Assembly (NCBI RefSeq): GCF_020509005.1
Contig: NC_063019.1
Location: forward strand, 3,038,001-3,102,000
DNA: 64,000 nucleotides
Direction: 5' to 3'
DNA from: Fulvia fulva
Lineage: Eukaryota > Ascomycota > Dothideomycetes > Mycosphaerellales > Mycosphaerellaceae
Shown here: positions 24,367 to 36,396 of the stretch, one piece after another
Layout of the letters: the number at the start of each line of letters is the position of its first letter
Position numbering within the stretch: the first letter of the stretch is position 1
Made by a program: the position numbers and the translations under genes
Notes under the pieces: model-generated
Seen by the model: the letters and a program-made list of their open reading frames with translations, nothing else
Told to the model about the DNA's origin: nothing
Database searches by the model: none

Positions 24367-25335
24367 ATGGAGCCCACACCGCAGACCACAGAGACCGGCA
24401 AGATTCGTGAGGCATGCAACGCCTGTGCTGCACACAAAGTTCGCTGTTCGAAAGACCGGCCAATGTGTACTCGCTGCGTCCAACGTGGTGTCCCTTGCAC
24501 ATACTCAACATCCAATCGCTCCGGCCGGCCTAAGAGGTCAGCTCAGAAATTGCTTCAGCGCACCATGCTCAAGCACAGTCCATCGGAAGAACCAGATTAT
24601 GGCTATACGTCTCCCACCAGCAGCGAAGAATCGCCCCCAGCTGCCATGGAGAACAGCATGAGTCCCGATGACTACGGCTGGCCCGATGCATCTCTTGCTG
24701 GCAATGGCTTTCCTGGCACGCTCGGATCGCCAATGAGTGTCGATGCTGCCTCGCTGCTCGACTTCGGCGCTGCACACATACAGTACAACATACCTTTCCT
24801 GTACGGCAACTTGGAGCACCCAGCAGCTCAGATGCAACTGCAGTCGGACATTCAACAGTCACAGCCACAGCCACAACGTTCCCAATCTTACACCCTGCCA
24901 TCGCCACCACTCGATCCTCTTGCACACCTTCCGCTTCCTCAACTTTCGAGTCCAATGTGCCGCCACCGTGGGCGCAACTGCATGGTAACGATGTTCCGCC
25001 TCGCAGTCGAAACACAAGGCCAGGTTCCAACATCTGGAGCGTCTCGCGACGAACACTCGCGAATCGTCGAGACTCTGCTCTCGCGAACTGGTGACACCAT
25101 CTCAACGCTCAGCGGGGTCCTGGACTGTCCTTGTTCGAGCGAGCCAACGGTCACCTCTGCGGTCTGCACCATGATTTCGAAGACGGTTGGATGGTACAGC
25201 ATCATTCTCGACATGGAGAGCGCCGCGCCCGAAGGTCATATGGGACAAGATATGGCTCGTGCGCGAACAGCTTTGACTGGCCTGCGAGGCAATCTTGATA
25301 TGCTTCTTGCGAGATTACCGCACGACAGCAAATGA
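24367..25335 (+). CDS. CTB8: AflR-type Zn(II)2Cys6 cluster regulator (CTB8-like)
   Basis: A single exon of 322 aa. The zinc cluster is complete (CNACAAHKVRC and CTRCVQRGVPC; Cys 17, 20, 27, 34, 37, 44), followed by a basic linker (NRSGRPKRSAQK). The middle is Ser/Pro/Gln-rich, probably an activation region. The C-terminal AflR-type domain has CRHRGRNCMVTMFRLAVE, VLDCPCSSEP and SKTVGWYSIIL. The zinc-cluster spacing and the C-terminus are shared with the regulator at 17177-18400, so the two are paralogous. Position next to the PKS and berberine-like genes matches CTB8, the pathway activator of cercosporin. It faces the berberine-like gene and precedes the PKS 3' end. Confidence 0.88.
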   Translation: MEPTPQTTETGKIREACNACAAHKVRCSKDRPMCTRCVQRGVPCTYSTSNRSGRPKRSAQKLLQRTMLKHSPSEEPDYGYTSPTSSEESPPAAMENSMSPDDYGWPDASLAGNGFPGTLGSPMSVDAASLLDFGAAHIQYNIPFLYGNLEHPAAQMQLQSDIQQSQPQPQRSQSYTLPSPPLDPLAHLPLPQLSSPMCRHRGRNCMVTMFRLAVETQGQVPTSGASRDEHSRIVETLLSRTGDTISTLSGVLDCPCSSEPTVTSAVCTMISKTVGWYSIILDMESAAPEGHMGQDMARARTALTGLRGNLDMLLARLPHDSK

Positions 25336-26218
25336 TGGCGTAGCGCCATGACATATGTCACCAGGCGTACAGGCGTTTTGTTCTCGGGAGACTACCAGAT
25401 GAGCCCCGTTGGTTCTGGGCGATTAGCTTCACATACCACACTATACAGTCACACAATGTGCATAATGACTATACCACTGTACCTGAACTCGTCCGCACAT
25501 GGCAGTCGCCTTTGCTGCAACGTTCCTTGTCTCTTGTTCCTCATCGATCTTCACCCCGCCGAGGTGCTGCGCAGCTGAGCTGTTCACACCGGCGATCGTG
25601 TTGCCGTGGCGTTCGCCGATGCGCGGCGAACGATCCTTCGAACGCGTGAAATGATCACCTCGTGTGGGGTCCTTTTTGCCGATGATTCATGCGGCTGTCC
25701 TGTACGGCGTCCATAGGATGGCGATGCATGTGGCAGACGGAAAGTGATCCACGATGCAGAGGAAGGAAAGTGTTGACAAGGACGAGCGGAGATTTGGTCT
25801 TGGCTTTTCACGTGACTATGGATCAACATTGCTCCAGCACCGAGGTTTGGTGGGCGACGATCAAGGAGGACATGTTCTTGCCGCTGTGTGAGAGCTGCCT
25901 GTTGCTGGGGCATACGAAGCGTGGGTGGAAGAGCCATGTTTCTACCGCTAGAGCGGAGTGCGTCGGTCCTTGTTGGATGCTCATCGAGTAGCATCTCTGG
26001 CGACGGTGTTCTTGATCGAGCTCTAATGTGGTACGGGGAAATACAGCGTGAGGCGAGCTACAGCACGAAGCAAGATGCAGCAAAGTCGAGGTCAGTACTA
26101 TAGGTTCGAGGGAGATCTGCCGAAGCCAAAGTGTGAAAGAACTCCTCATACATTCGCAATACAGTCTAAACTAAACTTCCCAACCCAACTCCTTGAACAC
26201 CACGCCATGACAATCTAT
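25336..26218. other. Intergenic region (3' ends of regulator and PKS)
   Basis: About 880 bp, convergent. No gene was supported; presumably 3' UTRs and spacer. Confidence 0.5.
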
Positions 26219-29200
26219 TCAAGCCAAACTCTCCCTAACATGCCTGATCAGCTCCTGAGCACCTTGGTCCCGCATCATACTGAAGTGATGCTCTCCCTCA
26301 ATCGTCGCAGCGTTGATCTTGACACCAGGAAAGAGTCCCTGCCACTCGCCTGGACCAGAGTCTGTCCTCTTCTCACTCAAGAACTTCATGCCCTCTGTGT
26401 CCTCGTCTGAGTCTGTCGTAGCCGGAGGCAGCTTCGCATACTTGACGCCGTCGAAAGCGCAGTCGCCTGCCCAAATGACCGTGACTTTCATGTCCTTGAT
26501 CTTGTCGGCCGGGAGAGCGGGAGCATGGTAGTCGTGTAGAAGCTCGATGGACGCCTTGAAATGTGGCATGAGCCAGTCTGGTATGTTGGACGTGCCATCG
26601 GAGCGTTGCATCTCGTTGCCAAAGATGCCCACTGAAGTGCAATGGTCGAAGAAACGATCTGGCAAACGGTCCAGCCCGCGGTTCGGTGGCGGGGAGTCGA
26701 TAAGAGTCATGCTGGCGACTTCTTCGCCGGCATCAAGGAGTGCTCTGGCAACGGCATATGCTAGGATACCACCAGCAGACCAGCCACCAAGCTTGTAGGG
26801 ACCCTTGGGCTGGCGGCTTCGGACGCCGGCCACATAGGACTGTACCACTTCGTCAAGGGTATGCTCGCCAAGTATTTCAGGTTTCCTGCGTTTGTTAGCT
26901 AGTCATTCCATAACAGAATATAATAACAGAACTCACTTCATGCAAGGCGAGTTGAATGCAACCACCGCGGTGCTGCTGGCAATGGTAGGCAACGATAGGT
27001 AGGACGTTGCGGCGCCGCATCCATCAGGGAAGAGGAACAAGGTCTCCACCGCACGTTTCGAAGATCCTTGAAGATACATCGACCAAGCGGGAGCCAAAGC
27101 GGCAGAGGGTTTTGTTGAAGATCGACGACCTTTCTCCACGATGCTGAAGTCGTCCTCACTGGCAGTGTCCAGTATCGTCGAGATGGAAGTCGACACAGAC
27201 TCATGTCTTGATTCAGGGTAGCTGCTTCCCTCCGATGGCGGTGTCGATGTTCCCGAGGAAGTCGTCTGGCCTGCGTTGGACTCTGCTGAGGAGCCGGTGA
27301 TCTGACGGCGAAGATCTCCCACAGTCTCGCAATCTTCGAAGAGAGCGCGCTCGGGTAGGTCGATTTCAAGCTCATCGCGAAGCCTGCTAGTGATCACCAG
27401 GGACAGGATAGAATCAACACCCAGCTCGTTCAGCACGAGGTGATCTTGGATCTCATTCTCGGCCAGACCACTTTCTTCCGCCAGGATCGTCACTGCTCCG
27501 GCCCACGCTGACTCATTTGCAGGCTGTTGCGCCACGGCATCCGCAATCTGAGGTGGCGCTTCAGCCGTCGTGACATTGCTGGGGACCAATACGGGCGCCG
27601 GCTGAGCGATTGGAGCCTCGATGGTCGTCGGCTGCGCCTTCTCCTCTGCAGGTGCAAACTTCTGCAATATCTGCTTCAAGCCACCCACGTTACTCGCAGT
27701 CAGAAAATCGGACGACTCGAGCTCGATGTTTAGTTGATCACGCAACCTGCTGCAGATGACCAGCGACAGAAGAGAGTCCAGGCCAGCCTCCAAGAAGTCA
27801 AAGTCGTCGGTTAGTGATTCGACTCCTACGCCGACTTCTTCAGACACGATCTTCATAGCCTCTGCGAACATAGTCAGCGAAGCCGTTGCTGGCTTGCCTG
27901 TCGTTGCTGTTTTGACTGCCGGTGCTGGCTTCGAAACCGGTGCTGCGGCCTGTGTGGCAGGGACACGCTTCTGCTGGACCTTGGGCGGTTGTGGCTCAAC
28001 GACAGTGCTGACCCCGGAGACCTTCTTGTTCGCAGCTGAGACAATGTAGCTCATCAGTCGCTTCGGAACTCCTTGTAGCTAGATATCGTTAGTAAAGGCT
28101 GGGGTGTCAGTCAATAATGGAACTTACAGCAACGCCGGCCACTATTCCAACGAGAGAGATGGCTTCATCGAAAAGATAGACATCTCCTGTCCATAGCTTG
28201 TCGCCGCCTTCTTTCATCTGCACATAGCTGTGATAAGTCTTCGTTGCGTCCAATTTGCTGAACATGGTCATGTTGCCCCATCCGTGATTGACGAAGAGTT
28301 CTTTGTCAAGGTCTACGCCCTCGTTCGCGTTCATCACGAAGCCGCCGAGCTGTGACAGTGCGTCAAGGTATGCTGGATTGACACCCCACTTGCCCTCGTT
28401 AGCGATGCCCTTGAAGGAAACAGTGCCGGTAGCCTCCAGCCTGTCATTGTTCATCGTGATGGCGATGAGACCTCGGTACTTGGGATCGAAGTCCGCCAGC
28501 TGGCCGACCATCTTGTAGATCATGGCCTTGCTGAATCGGTATGTGTTCGTTGCTTGGTTAGTTTGAGCATAAAGAGCAGCCATTTGTGTCTCGGCATGAG
28601 CAGCTTGGGTCTGGAGCGCACTCTTCCGGCGCTGAATGTCCGTGAAAGAAATGCGGCAATGGGCGTGTTGCGCAATGATCTTGCCGTCGGCATTGACGCT
28701 GGAGAAGGAGATCTTGGCATCCTTACTCTTAGCATCGAACTTGACGGTTGTACGCAGGAGTTGCTGGATACCAGCATCATTCGCTACCAGGGCGCTCTGG
28801 ATAGTCATGTCGGCGACCTCAACGGCGGTCGTAGCCTGGGTGCCGAGGGAGTTCGCCTGCATGATGTAGTCGCCAATAGTGAGAGCAATATCAGCATATA
28901 CGGACGGAGTGCATAGCGGAACGCCGTACACCTTGTGTCCCGGTACCATTGGATGAAGGTCTTCGCGGTTGAGGTCTGCATCCACGACTATCTCGCCGTC
29001 TTGCGAGAGCGTGTTCTTGACAACAGTATGAAGAGCTGAAGTCTCCAAAGCGGGAGCCGTCACCATGAGAGGAGGCTCTCCCTTTCGCAGAGACCAGTCG
29101 TGTACGTACTGGATCCAGTAGTTCTTCAGATTCCAGCCATATGCTGGAAGTTCGAGGATTTGTTGACACTGTGGGAAGTCATCGTGGTATCTGCTCCAGT

Positions 29201-32200
29201 CGAGGTTGACACCCAACATATAAAGCTGTGACATGCTTTGCGACATGAGCTTCCAAGTATCTTGGCCCTTCTGCATCGAAGCGAATGTAAACATCGATGG
29301 ACCGGCGACTTCCTTGACCATGCGTGTGACCACAGGTGCAGGGCCAATCTCGAGGCCGATGATATTTCCGTCGAGAAGACCTTCCTTCTTGGCGTATGCA
29401 AGAGCATCGACCATGTTCACGGACTTGCGGCAGTGTTCAACAAAGTATCCTTCCTCGAAGTCGGCACGGCTGTGCAGCACTCTGCCGTACGTTGCTGAGA
29501 TCACTGGTATGCTAGGATCCTTCAGCTCCGCGCCAGCAGACAAGCTCGCGAAATGTTTTAAGATAGGGTCCACTTGCGATGTGTGGAATGCGAAGGGCGT
29601 ATCCAGGTACTGGCATCGCACATCCCGTCGCTCCAGTGCCTCGCGGGCTTCTTTCATCTGTGTCGTGGTTCCGCCAATGACAACATTCGCAGGTCCGTTG
29701 CGGCATGAGATCTCGCATTCACGGCCAAGTTCTTCGTGCAAAGTAGAAAGGACATGCGCTTCGTCGGCTTTGACAACAAGCATGGCATGTGTTCCTGGTG
29801 CCAAGTGGTGCTCCATGAGCTGGGCCCGTTTGCCGACGAGATGGATAACGTCGGCCTGAGAGAGGACACCGGCAGTGTAGAGCGCTGCATATTCTCCCAA
29901 GCTATGACCAACGACCGCTGTTGGTTCTGCTCCGAAAGAACGCCAAAGCTTGGACAACGCCATCTGTAAGCAGACGTGCATCAGTTGAAGTTGTGTCGGA
30001 GTGGCTTGATCAAAAGCATCCTTCTGCTCGAACAATGGTCTGATCGAAGGCAGTTCCATCTGTGTGCATAGCTTATCGTAGCGATGAATGTCCGCCTTGA
30101 AGGGCGTGAAGTGAGCGTAGAGCTCCGCGCCCATACCAGCATAAGGTGAGCCCTGTCCTGTGAAAGCAAACACAAAGCTTGGTGCCTTGGGTGGCACTGG
30201 CAAGCTCTTCTCACCCGCCTCGCGACGAGCAAGATGGTCTTCTAGTGCAATTTGGATCTGAGACACTTGGGACCCAATAACGGATATGCGATGTCTATGA
30301 TGTTGGCGACGAGCGGTCGTGGTGTAAGAGAGTCGCGAGAGTAGCTGGTCGCTGGACTGCTGTGCCTTCATCCACTGTATCATGTTGCGCAGATTGCTGA
30401 GCATCGATTCTGGAGTCTTGGCTGAGATTGTAACAGCGTGATGGCTTCGAGGGTCAACGTCGTTGACAATGTGCGGCAACGGAGCGTCCTCGAGGATCAT
30501 TGCCGTGTTACCTCCTGCGGCAGAAAAGTTGTTGAGCAGCACGCGGCGCTTGCCGTTCGTGGGCCTGTTCCATGAGGTCAATGACTTCGCAATATATGTG
30601 TTGCGTGGCAGCAGATCCGGCAGCTTGTGGTTGATCTTGGTCTTGATACCGATGTGTGGAGGAATTTTGTTGTTCTTCATCATCAGCAGTACTTTGGCCA
30701 AGCTTGTCACTCCTGCAGCGGCTCCACCGTGGCCGATGTTGGCCTTGGCCGCACCGATATGCAGAGGCCTAGAAGCCGGTCGAGTAGACACGCCTTGAGC
30801 GCTCAAGGGAGACAAAGTCTCGACAACGGACGTTGTCTCGCCGGCATCACCAGCCTGAGTGCCCGTGCCGTGCATCTCTACATAGCTGATGTTGTTTGCG
30901 TCAACACCAGTTTCTACCAGAAGACGCTCGAATAGTTGTTTCTGCGCGCCAACATGCGGTCTTGTGATGGACTCTGCCTCCGCGTTGTGGTTGGTCGCAA
31001 TACCAAGGATACAGGCTTCGATAGGATCTTTGTCAACTCTTGCATCCGGAAGACGCTTGAGAATGATTGTGACGACCGCTTCGCCTCTGCAATAGCCATC
31101 TGCGCCATCGTCAAATGTCTTGCAAGGTCCGGTTCGTGACAGAAAGTGACCCTTGTCCAAGCCTGCGTGCATGTCGGGGTTCGTCAAGATGTTAGAACCT
31201 CCGACGATGGCAGTGTCGATCTCTCCTTTCCACAACGCATTACAAGCCATGTGCAAGGCTGCGAAAGAGGAGCTGCAGGCTGTGTCGATGGTGTAGCTTG
31301 GTCCGCTGAACTTGAAGTGATAGTTGATGCGTCCAGCCATGAAGGCGCGGTTGCCGCCAGGAATAAAATAAGCGTCAATGTTCTGAGCACTGTTGGTCTC
31401 CATCCAGTCGTTGGCAGTGGAGCCGAAATACACACCCACCCTAGTCTTTTCGGTGGATGGTGTTCTGTTGGGCACAATGCCGGCGCAGTCGAGGGCCTCG
31501 GCGGCCGTGAGTAGCGCAAGCCGCTGTTTTGGCTCGACCTGTGGTGCCTCTCGTGGGCTCATGTTGAAGAAGGTCGTATCAACGAGGCCGGCGTTGTGCA
31601 GCCAGCATCCAAAACCCGATCCACTTCCGTTCTTCAGCTTCGGGTCGTCGCTGACGTGTGCTGCGGCGTTCCACCGTGTAGGCGGCACAAGCTCGTGGGC
31701 GTCCTCACCGCGAGCCAAAACGCCCCAGTACTCAGCCATGTCTTCAGCATGTGGAAACCTCCCAGACGCCGCCAGGATGGCGATCGGGGTCTGCGCTGAA
31801 GGAGCATGGGCGCCCGTTGGAAGTCTTGGAAGGATGCTTCTCTTGGGCCTGACATCGTCTTCGATTCGAGGTACCGAAAGTAGAGATCGAACTGTAGGCG
31901 ACAGACGTTCGCCACCAGTGACAGCCGTCAGACAGAAGTCCACATCACCAGCTGCACACGCGGACACATGAGCAGCGATCCTTGCGGCGAGCTTGTCCAC
32001 TCCGATACGGCGGGTCAAGCAATCATGTGCGGCTTGGCACAGCGCCACCGAGAAGGAAGCGCCTCCCTTCTTCTGGTTCTGAGCACTGTACGTGCCCTCC
32101 TGTCGCGGCGCACTGGCAGAGATGATTGGGATCCTGGCACGGATCTCATCGATAGCGACCCTGTGGATACCAGCCTCAACGACGCCGGCCACGTCGTGAT

Positions 32201-32999
32201 CGTTGTACAGATGGGCGGCATGGTAGGGGGCGGAGATGCGGAGGGGTGCGGTGGACGCGTTTGCTGTTGACTTGACGGCGGCGAGGAAGCGCGCCAAGAC
32301 GTGTGGAGGCGCGGTGACGGAAAGGTGGGCCGGGCCCACCACGGCGCTGACGTAGGGCACGGCTGGTGCGGGCAGCTCCAGGTCTTTGCTGAAGCGGGCG
32401 GTGATTTCCTGCACTTCGTCCTTCGACAGCCCAGCAATCGCAGCAGTCCACGACGGGAACTTCTGCACCGCGCCCTTGCCATCCGCGCCAATGACGGGCT
32501 CAGTGCCGGGCGAGAGTCGTGCTCCCACCTCCCATGCAATGGCTCCGAGATGTAACGCCACGCTGATGGTGCGCAGGGCCAGTGGCAGCAGACTGGCCAC
32601 ACTCCATGCGCAACTCACCGCGGGGGCGCTGAGCGCACCAGTGCAGAGCCCGGCTACGCATGACTCGTTGGGCGGTGGGAAGGCTTGGCCTCCGCTGGAA
32701 TGGTCCCGGACGAAGGAGCCCAGATGCGCTGTACACACCAGAGCCTGCACCAGGGCGGGATTCAGCGTGCCATTCTTGTAGTGCGGCACGAGATCGGCCA
32801 GACGACCGAAACGCGGACAGGCTGCTTGTTGCTCGGGCGATAGCTGTGCGACCTCGTACTTGAGTGTGTTGCTTGCACGGCCGATGAAGTCTGAGACGAC
32901 CGTGTCTTCGTTCTCCTGTATCAGGCTCTGCAGCAGATCTGCAACGTTGAAGATCTGGTCGCCAAAGACATATACCTGGAGTGCGTGGTTGCCAGTCAT
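26219..32999 (-). CDS. CTB1: Non-reducing polyketide synthase SAT-KS-AT-PT-ACP-ACP-TE (CTB1-like)
   Basis: Three exons (28128-32999, 26937-28078, 26219-26885; introns of 49 and 51 bp) give 2226 aa, close to CTB1. Domains in order: starter-unit transacylase (residues 1 to about 370, AGLCTG with Cys119); ketosynthase from about 403 (DTACSSS, Cys575; [15 protein letters not shown]); malonyl transferase (GHSLGEYAA, Ser1033); product template ([11 protein letters not shown], His1349; [10 protein letters not shown], Asp1546); two carrier proteins (GLDSLLSL Ser1726, GVDSILSL Ser1847); and thioesterase/Claisen cyclase (GGWSAGG, Ser2041; EGEHHF). All catalytic residues are present and the frame is open. 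The second intron is supported because splicing restores the start of the thioesterase. The product should be an aromatic polyketide such as a naphthopyrone or hydroxynaphthalene precursor of a perylenequinone. It is divergently transcribed from the MT/FMO gene. Confidence 0.96.
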
Positions 33000-33733
33000 C
33001 GTGGCCCAAGGAGAGTGGTTTGTTCCGCGTTCATGCGGCTGGAGGTACGATCGTTAGAGGTCGAGGTGCATGACTTTACTTGGACACCATGATTGCCCGG
33101 TCTCAAGTCGTAATAACCAGGTCTTATGCCAAAGGATCTACAAACTACTCACGTCATACCCGACGTCCGCAGCAGACTCGATCGCCGGTCTCACCGAACA
33201 TTCAGGTTGCATAGCCTGACAGAGAGCATCGCGATGGTACTTCACCGGGACGGGGTTGGAGCTGGAAAGTCAGCGGACGAATGAGACGCAAAGACTGTGG
33301 TATTCGACCGACCGATCTCAAGATTACTGCTGGATCGAAGCAGTATGCATGTTCTCGCGCTTCATTCCTCCAATTCGGCATGCGAGAGGTCCGTGCACAC
33401 TCTGCGTGGAAGCCATGTTGTGATCAGCATATACCCGGGCGTGTAGGGTCAACATTCATCGCCGTGTGTACGCACTGCACGATGTTTCATAAGCTGCGTG
33501 CCTGAGGCTGCATGTTGTTACCCTACACTTTCACTGCCGGCGAACGACCTGACCCCAAGGATTCCAGCTTTACCGGTGGGTCTCGGCGAAGCGTATACAG
33601 TTACTCCCCGTGCAGACTTGCTGTGCCACCAGCACGATCTCCTCAAATATGTTTCGATCGTCCGATCGTTACATGCCCAGAGCTTCGACCATTCCTGTCT
33701 TCGCGGTACAACACTGACATTACTTCAAGCAAA
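33000..33733. promoter_or_regulatory. Divergent promoter, PKS / MT-FMO fusion
   Basis: 734 bp between the PKS start (minus) and the fusion gene (plus). It contains a TCG-N5-CGA site (33375-33385), TTACCGG at 33570-33576 and a CGATCG-rich segment near 33654-33667. A shared bidirectional promoter under the AflR-type regulator is likely (inference from gene arrangement and motif). Confidence 0.6.
33375..33385. promoter_or_regulatory. AflR-type site TCGGCATGCGA
   Basis: TCG-GCATG-CGA is an exact match to TCG-N5-CGR with a nearly palindromic centre. It sits roughly in the middle of the PKS/MT-FMO divergent promoter, 376 bp from the PKS start codon and 349 bp from the fusion gene. Confidence 0.5.
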
Positions 33734-36396
33734 ATGGAGTACGCGAAGTCTCTCAAGGCTTCTCTGGAGGATGTCATCGCCAACTCGACGAGTCTCCTAC
33801 GCTTTCTCCAAGACTCGCCCCAGAGTGCTCACCCTTCAGGATGTGGTCCGGCCGACCCATTCGCACAAGCGCCATCAGATGTCAACATCGCACGGCAGAA
33901 ACTCTGTGAAGGCGCGACCAAGCTTGTGCAGCTGTCTACGAGTTCAGAGGAATACTTGGACCATCTCGCAAATAACGTGAGTCCCATCAGATGCTTTGAA
34001 GTCACGCCCTGAAATATCGATGCTGATCCGATATTCCAGTATCAAGAATTGACCTGCGTGAGATGGCTTGTAGACCTCAACGTCCTGCAGCACCTTCCGG
34101 AACAGGGCTCCATCAGCTATTCAGCGTTGGCTGCTCGTGCTGGTGTGCCTGAAAAGCAGCTCAAGAGCGTGGCTCGCATGGCGGTGATCAACGGCTTCTT
34201 GCAGGAGAACTCGCCAGACCAGGTCGGCCATGGCCGTGCCTCGAGCTTGCTGGTCCGGGATGACAACTTCATGAGCTGGGCACGCTGGATGGTCAACTAT
34301 TCCATTCCGGTGGCACTCAAATTGGCAGACGCCACTCGCAAATGGGGTGACACGGACGCCAAAGATCAGACGGCGTATCAGGTGGCCATGAACACAACCG
34401 AACCATTCTTTGACAGCCTTCGCAAATCGCCTGAACTCACTTCGCTATTTTCTGGATACATGCGAAACGTCACCGCTTCCTGGCCCTGGAGTCTTCAGCA
34501 CGCTGTGGATGGCTTTGACTGGGCCGCACTTCCTCACGGCAGCACAGTAGTCGATGTCGGCGGATCCCATGGTCAGCTCGCTGTATCGGTGGCGCGCAAG
34601 GTGCCTCATCTCAAATTCATCATCCAAGGTCTTCCGGAGACGGTCCTCACAGCAAAGAAATCCTTCGACAACGACACCAGCATTGAGGCATCCGTCAGAT
34701 CTCGTATCAGCTTCATGCCGCATGACTTTTTCACCGAACAACCAGTGTTAGATGCTCAGGTATATTTTCTCGCATGATCATCCACGACTGGCCAGACAAA
34801 GATGCTTTGATCATCATGAAACACCTTCAGGCGGCCGTCCAAAAGACTCCCTCTGCACAGGTCGTCTTGATGGACACTGTGCTACCGCCACCAGGCTCGA
34901 TCTCCGCGTTGCAGGAGCGACAGCTTAGAGTCAGAGACTTGATGATGATGAGTGTCTTCAACGCGAAGGAACGGGAATTGGAGGACTGGAACAATCTGGC
35001 CGAGCGTTCAGGCATGCAAGTTACCGCTCTACACCAGCCCCGTGACAGTGTCATGGCTCTGCTCACCACTAGGCTAGCCTCCTCGACCACTGATTCACAT
35101 GTTGACCCAGTCCAGATCCGTGCAGACAGCCCTCTCAATGACACTGTCATGGGCGGAGACAAGCCTGTCATCATTGCCGGCGCGGGTATTAGTGGCTTGT
35201 GTCTTGCCCAAGGTCTGAAGAAGGCAAACATTCCGTTCCTCGTCTTCGAGAGGGATGCAGCAGTGGACTCACGGCCACAGGGCTATCGCTTGAAGCTCGA
35301 AGCCGGCGGCGCACAAGCTCTCTTTGACTGTCTTCCTGCCGATATCTACCGAGAATTCGAGACCAGCTGTGCCGTTACTGCTGTAGGTGAGACCGATTTC
35401 AGCCCGTTCACCGGCGATATGATCAAAAGTCGCAGAGGTGGTGGCCTGTCCGGACAGCTCGGCCTGAACCCCAACTACACTGTTGATCGTCGAGCTTTTC
35501 GTAAAGCACTGATGAAAGGCATCGAGGATCGCATCACCTTCGGCAAGGAACTGCGATCATACGTTGCCGACACCGACAAGCAGACTGTCACAGCTCGCTT
35601 CAAGGACGGGTCCATCGTCGAAGGTCGTTTTCTAGTGGGCACAGATGGCTTGAGCTCTGTCGTACGTCGTCAACAGATGCCCACGCACACTCTTGTGGAC
35701 ACCGAGGCAGTATGCGTCTATGGCAAGACGCCACTGACACCAGAGTTCGTGGCCACATTCCCATCGGCGGGCCTTCGGTGGATGACAGTAGTCTCTGACT
35801 CCGCTCCAATGCTGCAGTCATGCCCCATCGGCGAGGCACCAGTGACAGTGCTCGTCGAACCTATCCGCTTCAGCCCCGAGAGCCGAGCACACAACCCGGA
35901 CCTCCCTGCCGACTACCTTTACTGGGCCTTCATAGGATCCAAGCAGCGATTCGGCGTCACTACCAACAACACCACTGACTCCGTCTCCTGCACACTCTCC
36001 CTGACCGAGGAGTGGCACCCTTCTATCCGATGCCTCTTCGAGCAACAAGACCAATCCCAAGCCACCACAATCCAAGTCGCTTCCTCAGTACCCGAGATCC
36101 CAGCCTGGGAGTCGCACTCACTCGTTACCTTGCTCGGAGACGCCGTGCACCCAATGTCTCCATGCGGCGGCGTGGGCGCTAACACCGCGCTTTGCGACGC
36201 TGTGGATCTTGCAAAGGTTCTGGCTACTATTTTGAAGGCAGGCGAGACCACAGCTGTCAAGGAGATTGCACAGTTTGAGAGTGATATGAGGACGCGTGCT
36301 TTCAGGAGTACTCTCAGAAGTGAGATTGGCAGCAAGAAGATGTTTGGGATGAAGGATTTGGTTAAGTGTGATGTCTTGAGCAGTCAGTCTTCTTAG
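33734..36396 (+). CDS. CTB3: O-methyltransferase / FAD-monooxygenase fusion (CTB3-like), frame broken once
   Basis: Exon 1 (33734-33976) joins exon 2 (from 34040) in phase across a 63-bp intron. The N-terminal half is a SAM-dependent O-methyltransferase (winged-helix region, then STVVDVGGSHGQLAVSVA and FIIQGLPETV). At 34775 the frame hits TGA just where the conserved HDW motif is expected. The motif (MIIHDWPDKD) continues immediately in the -1 frame from 34774 to 36396, so one base appears to be missing between about 34760 and 34774. The second half is a class A FAD monooxygenase (VIIAGAGISGLCLAQGL; FLVGTDGLSSVVR; LLGDAVHPMSPCGGVGANTA). An intact protein would be about 865 aa, like CTB3. Domain order and neighbours make the identity firm; whether the break is real or an assembly error is open. 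CTB3 methylates and hydroxylates/decarboxylates the early aromatic intermediate. Confidence 0.88.

Noticed and set aside
29233..29859. Plus-strand frame of 208 aa
   Set aside because: Antisense of the PKS acyltransferase region; low-complexity shadow composition.
34770..34780. Programmed -1 ribosomal frameshifting in the MT/FMO gene
   Set aside because: No X-XXY-YYZ slippery heptamer at the junction and no clear downstream structure; an indel explains it more simply.
34749..34860. Intron with donor GTATAT and acceptor CTTCAG to repair the MT/FMO frame
   Set aside because: It would delete the conserved HDW methyltransferase motif that is fully present in the other frame.
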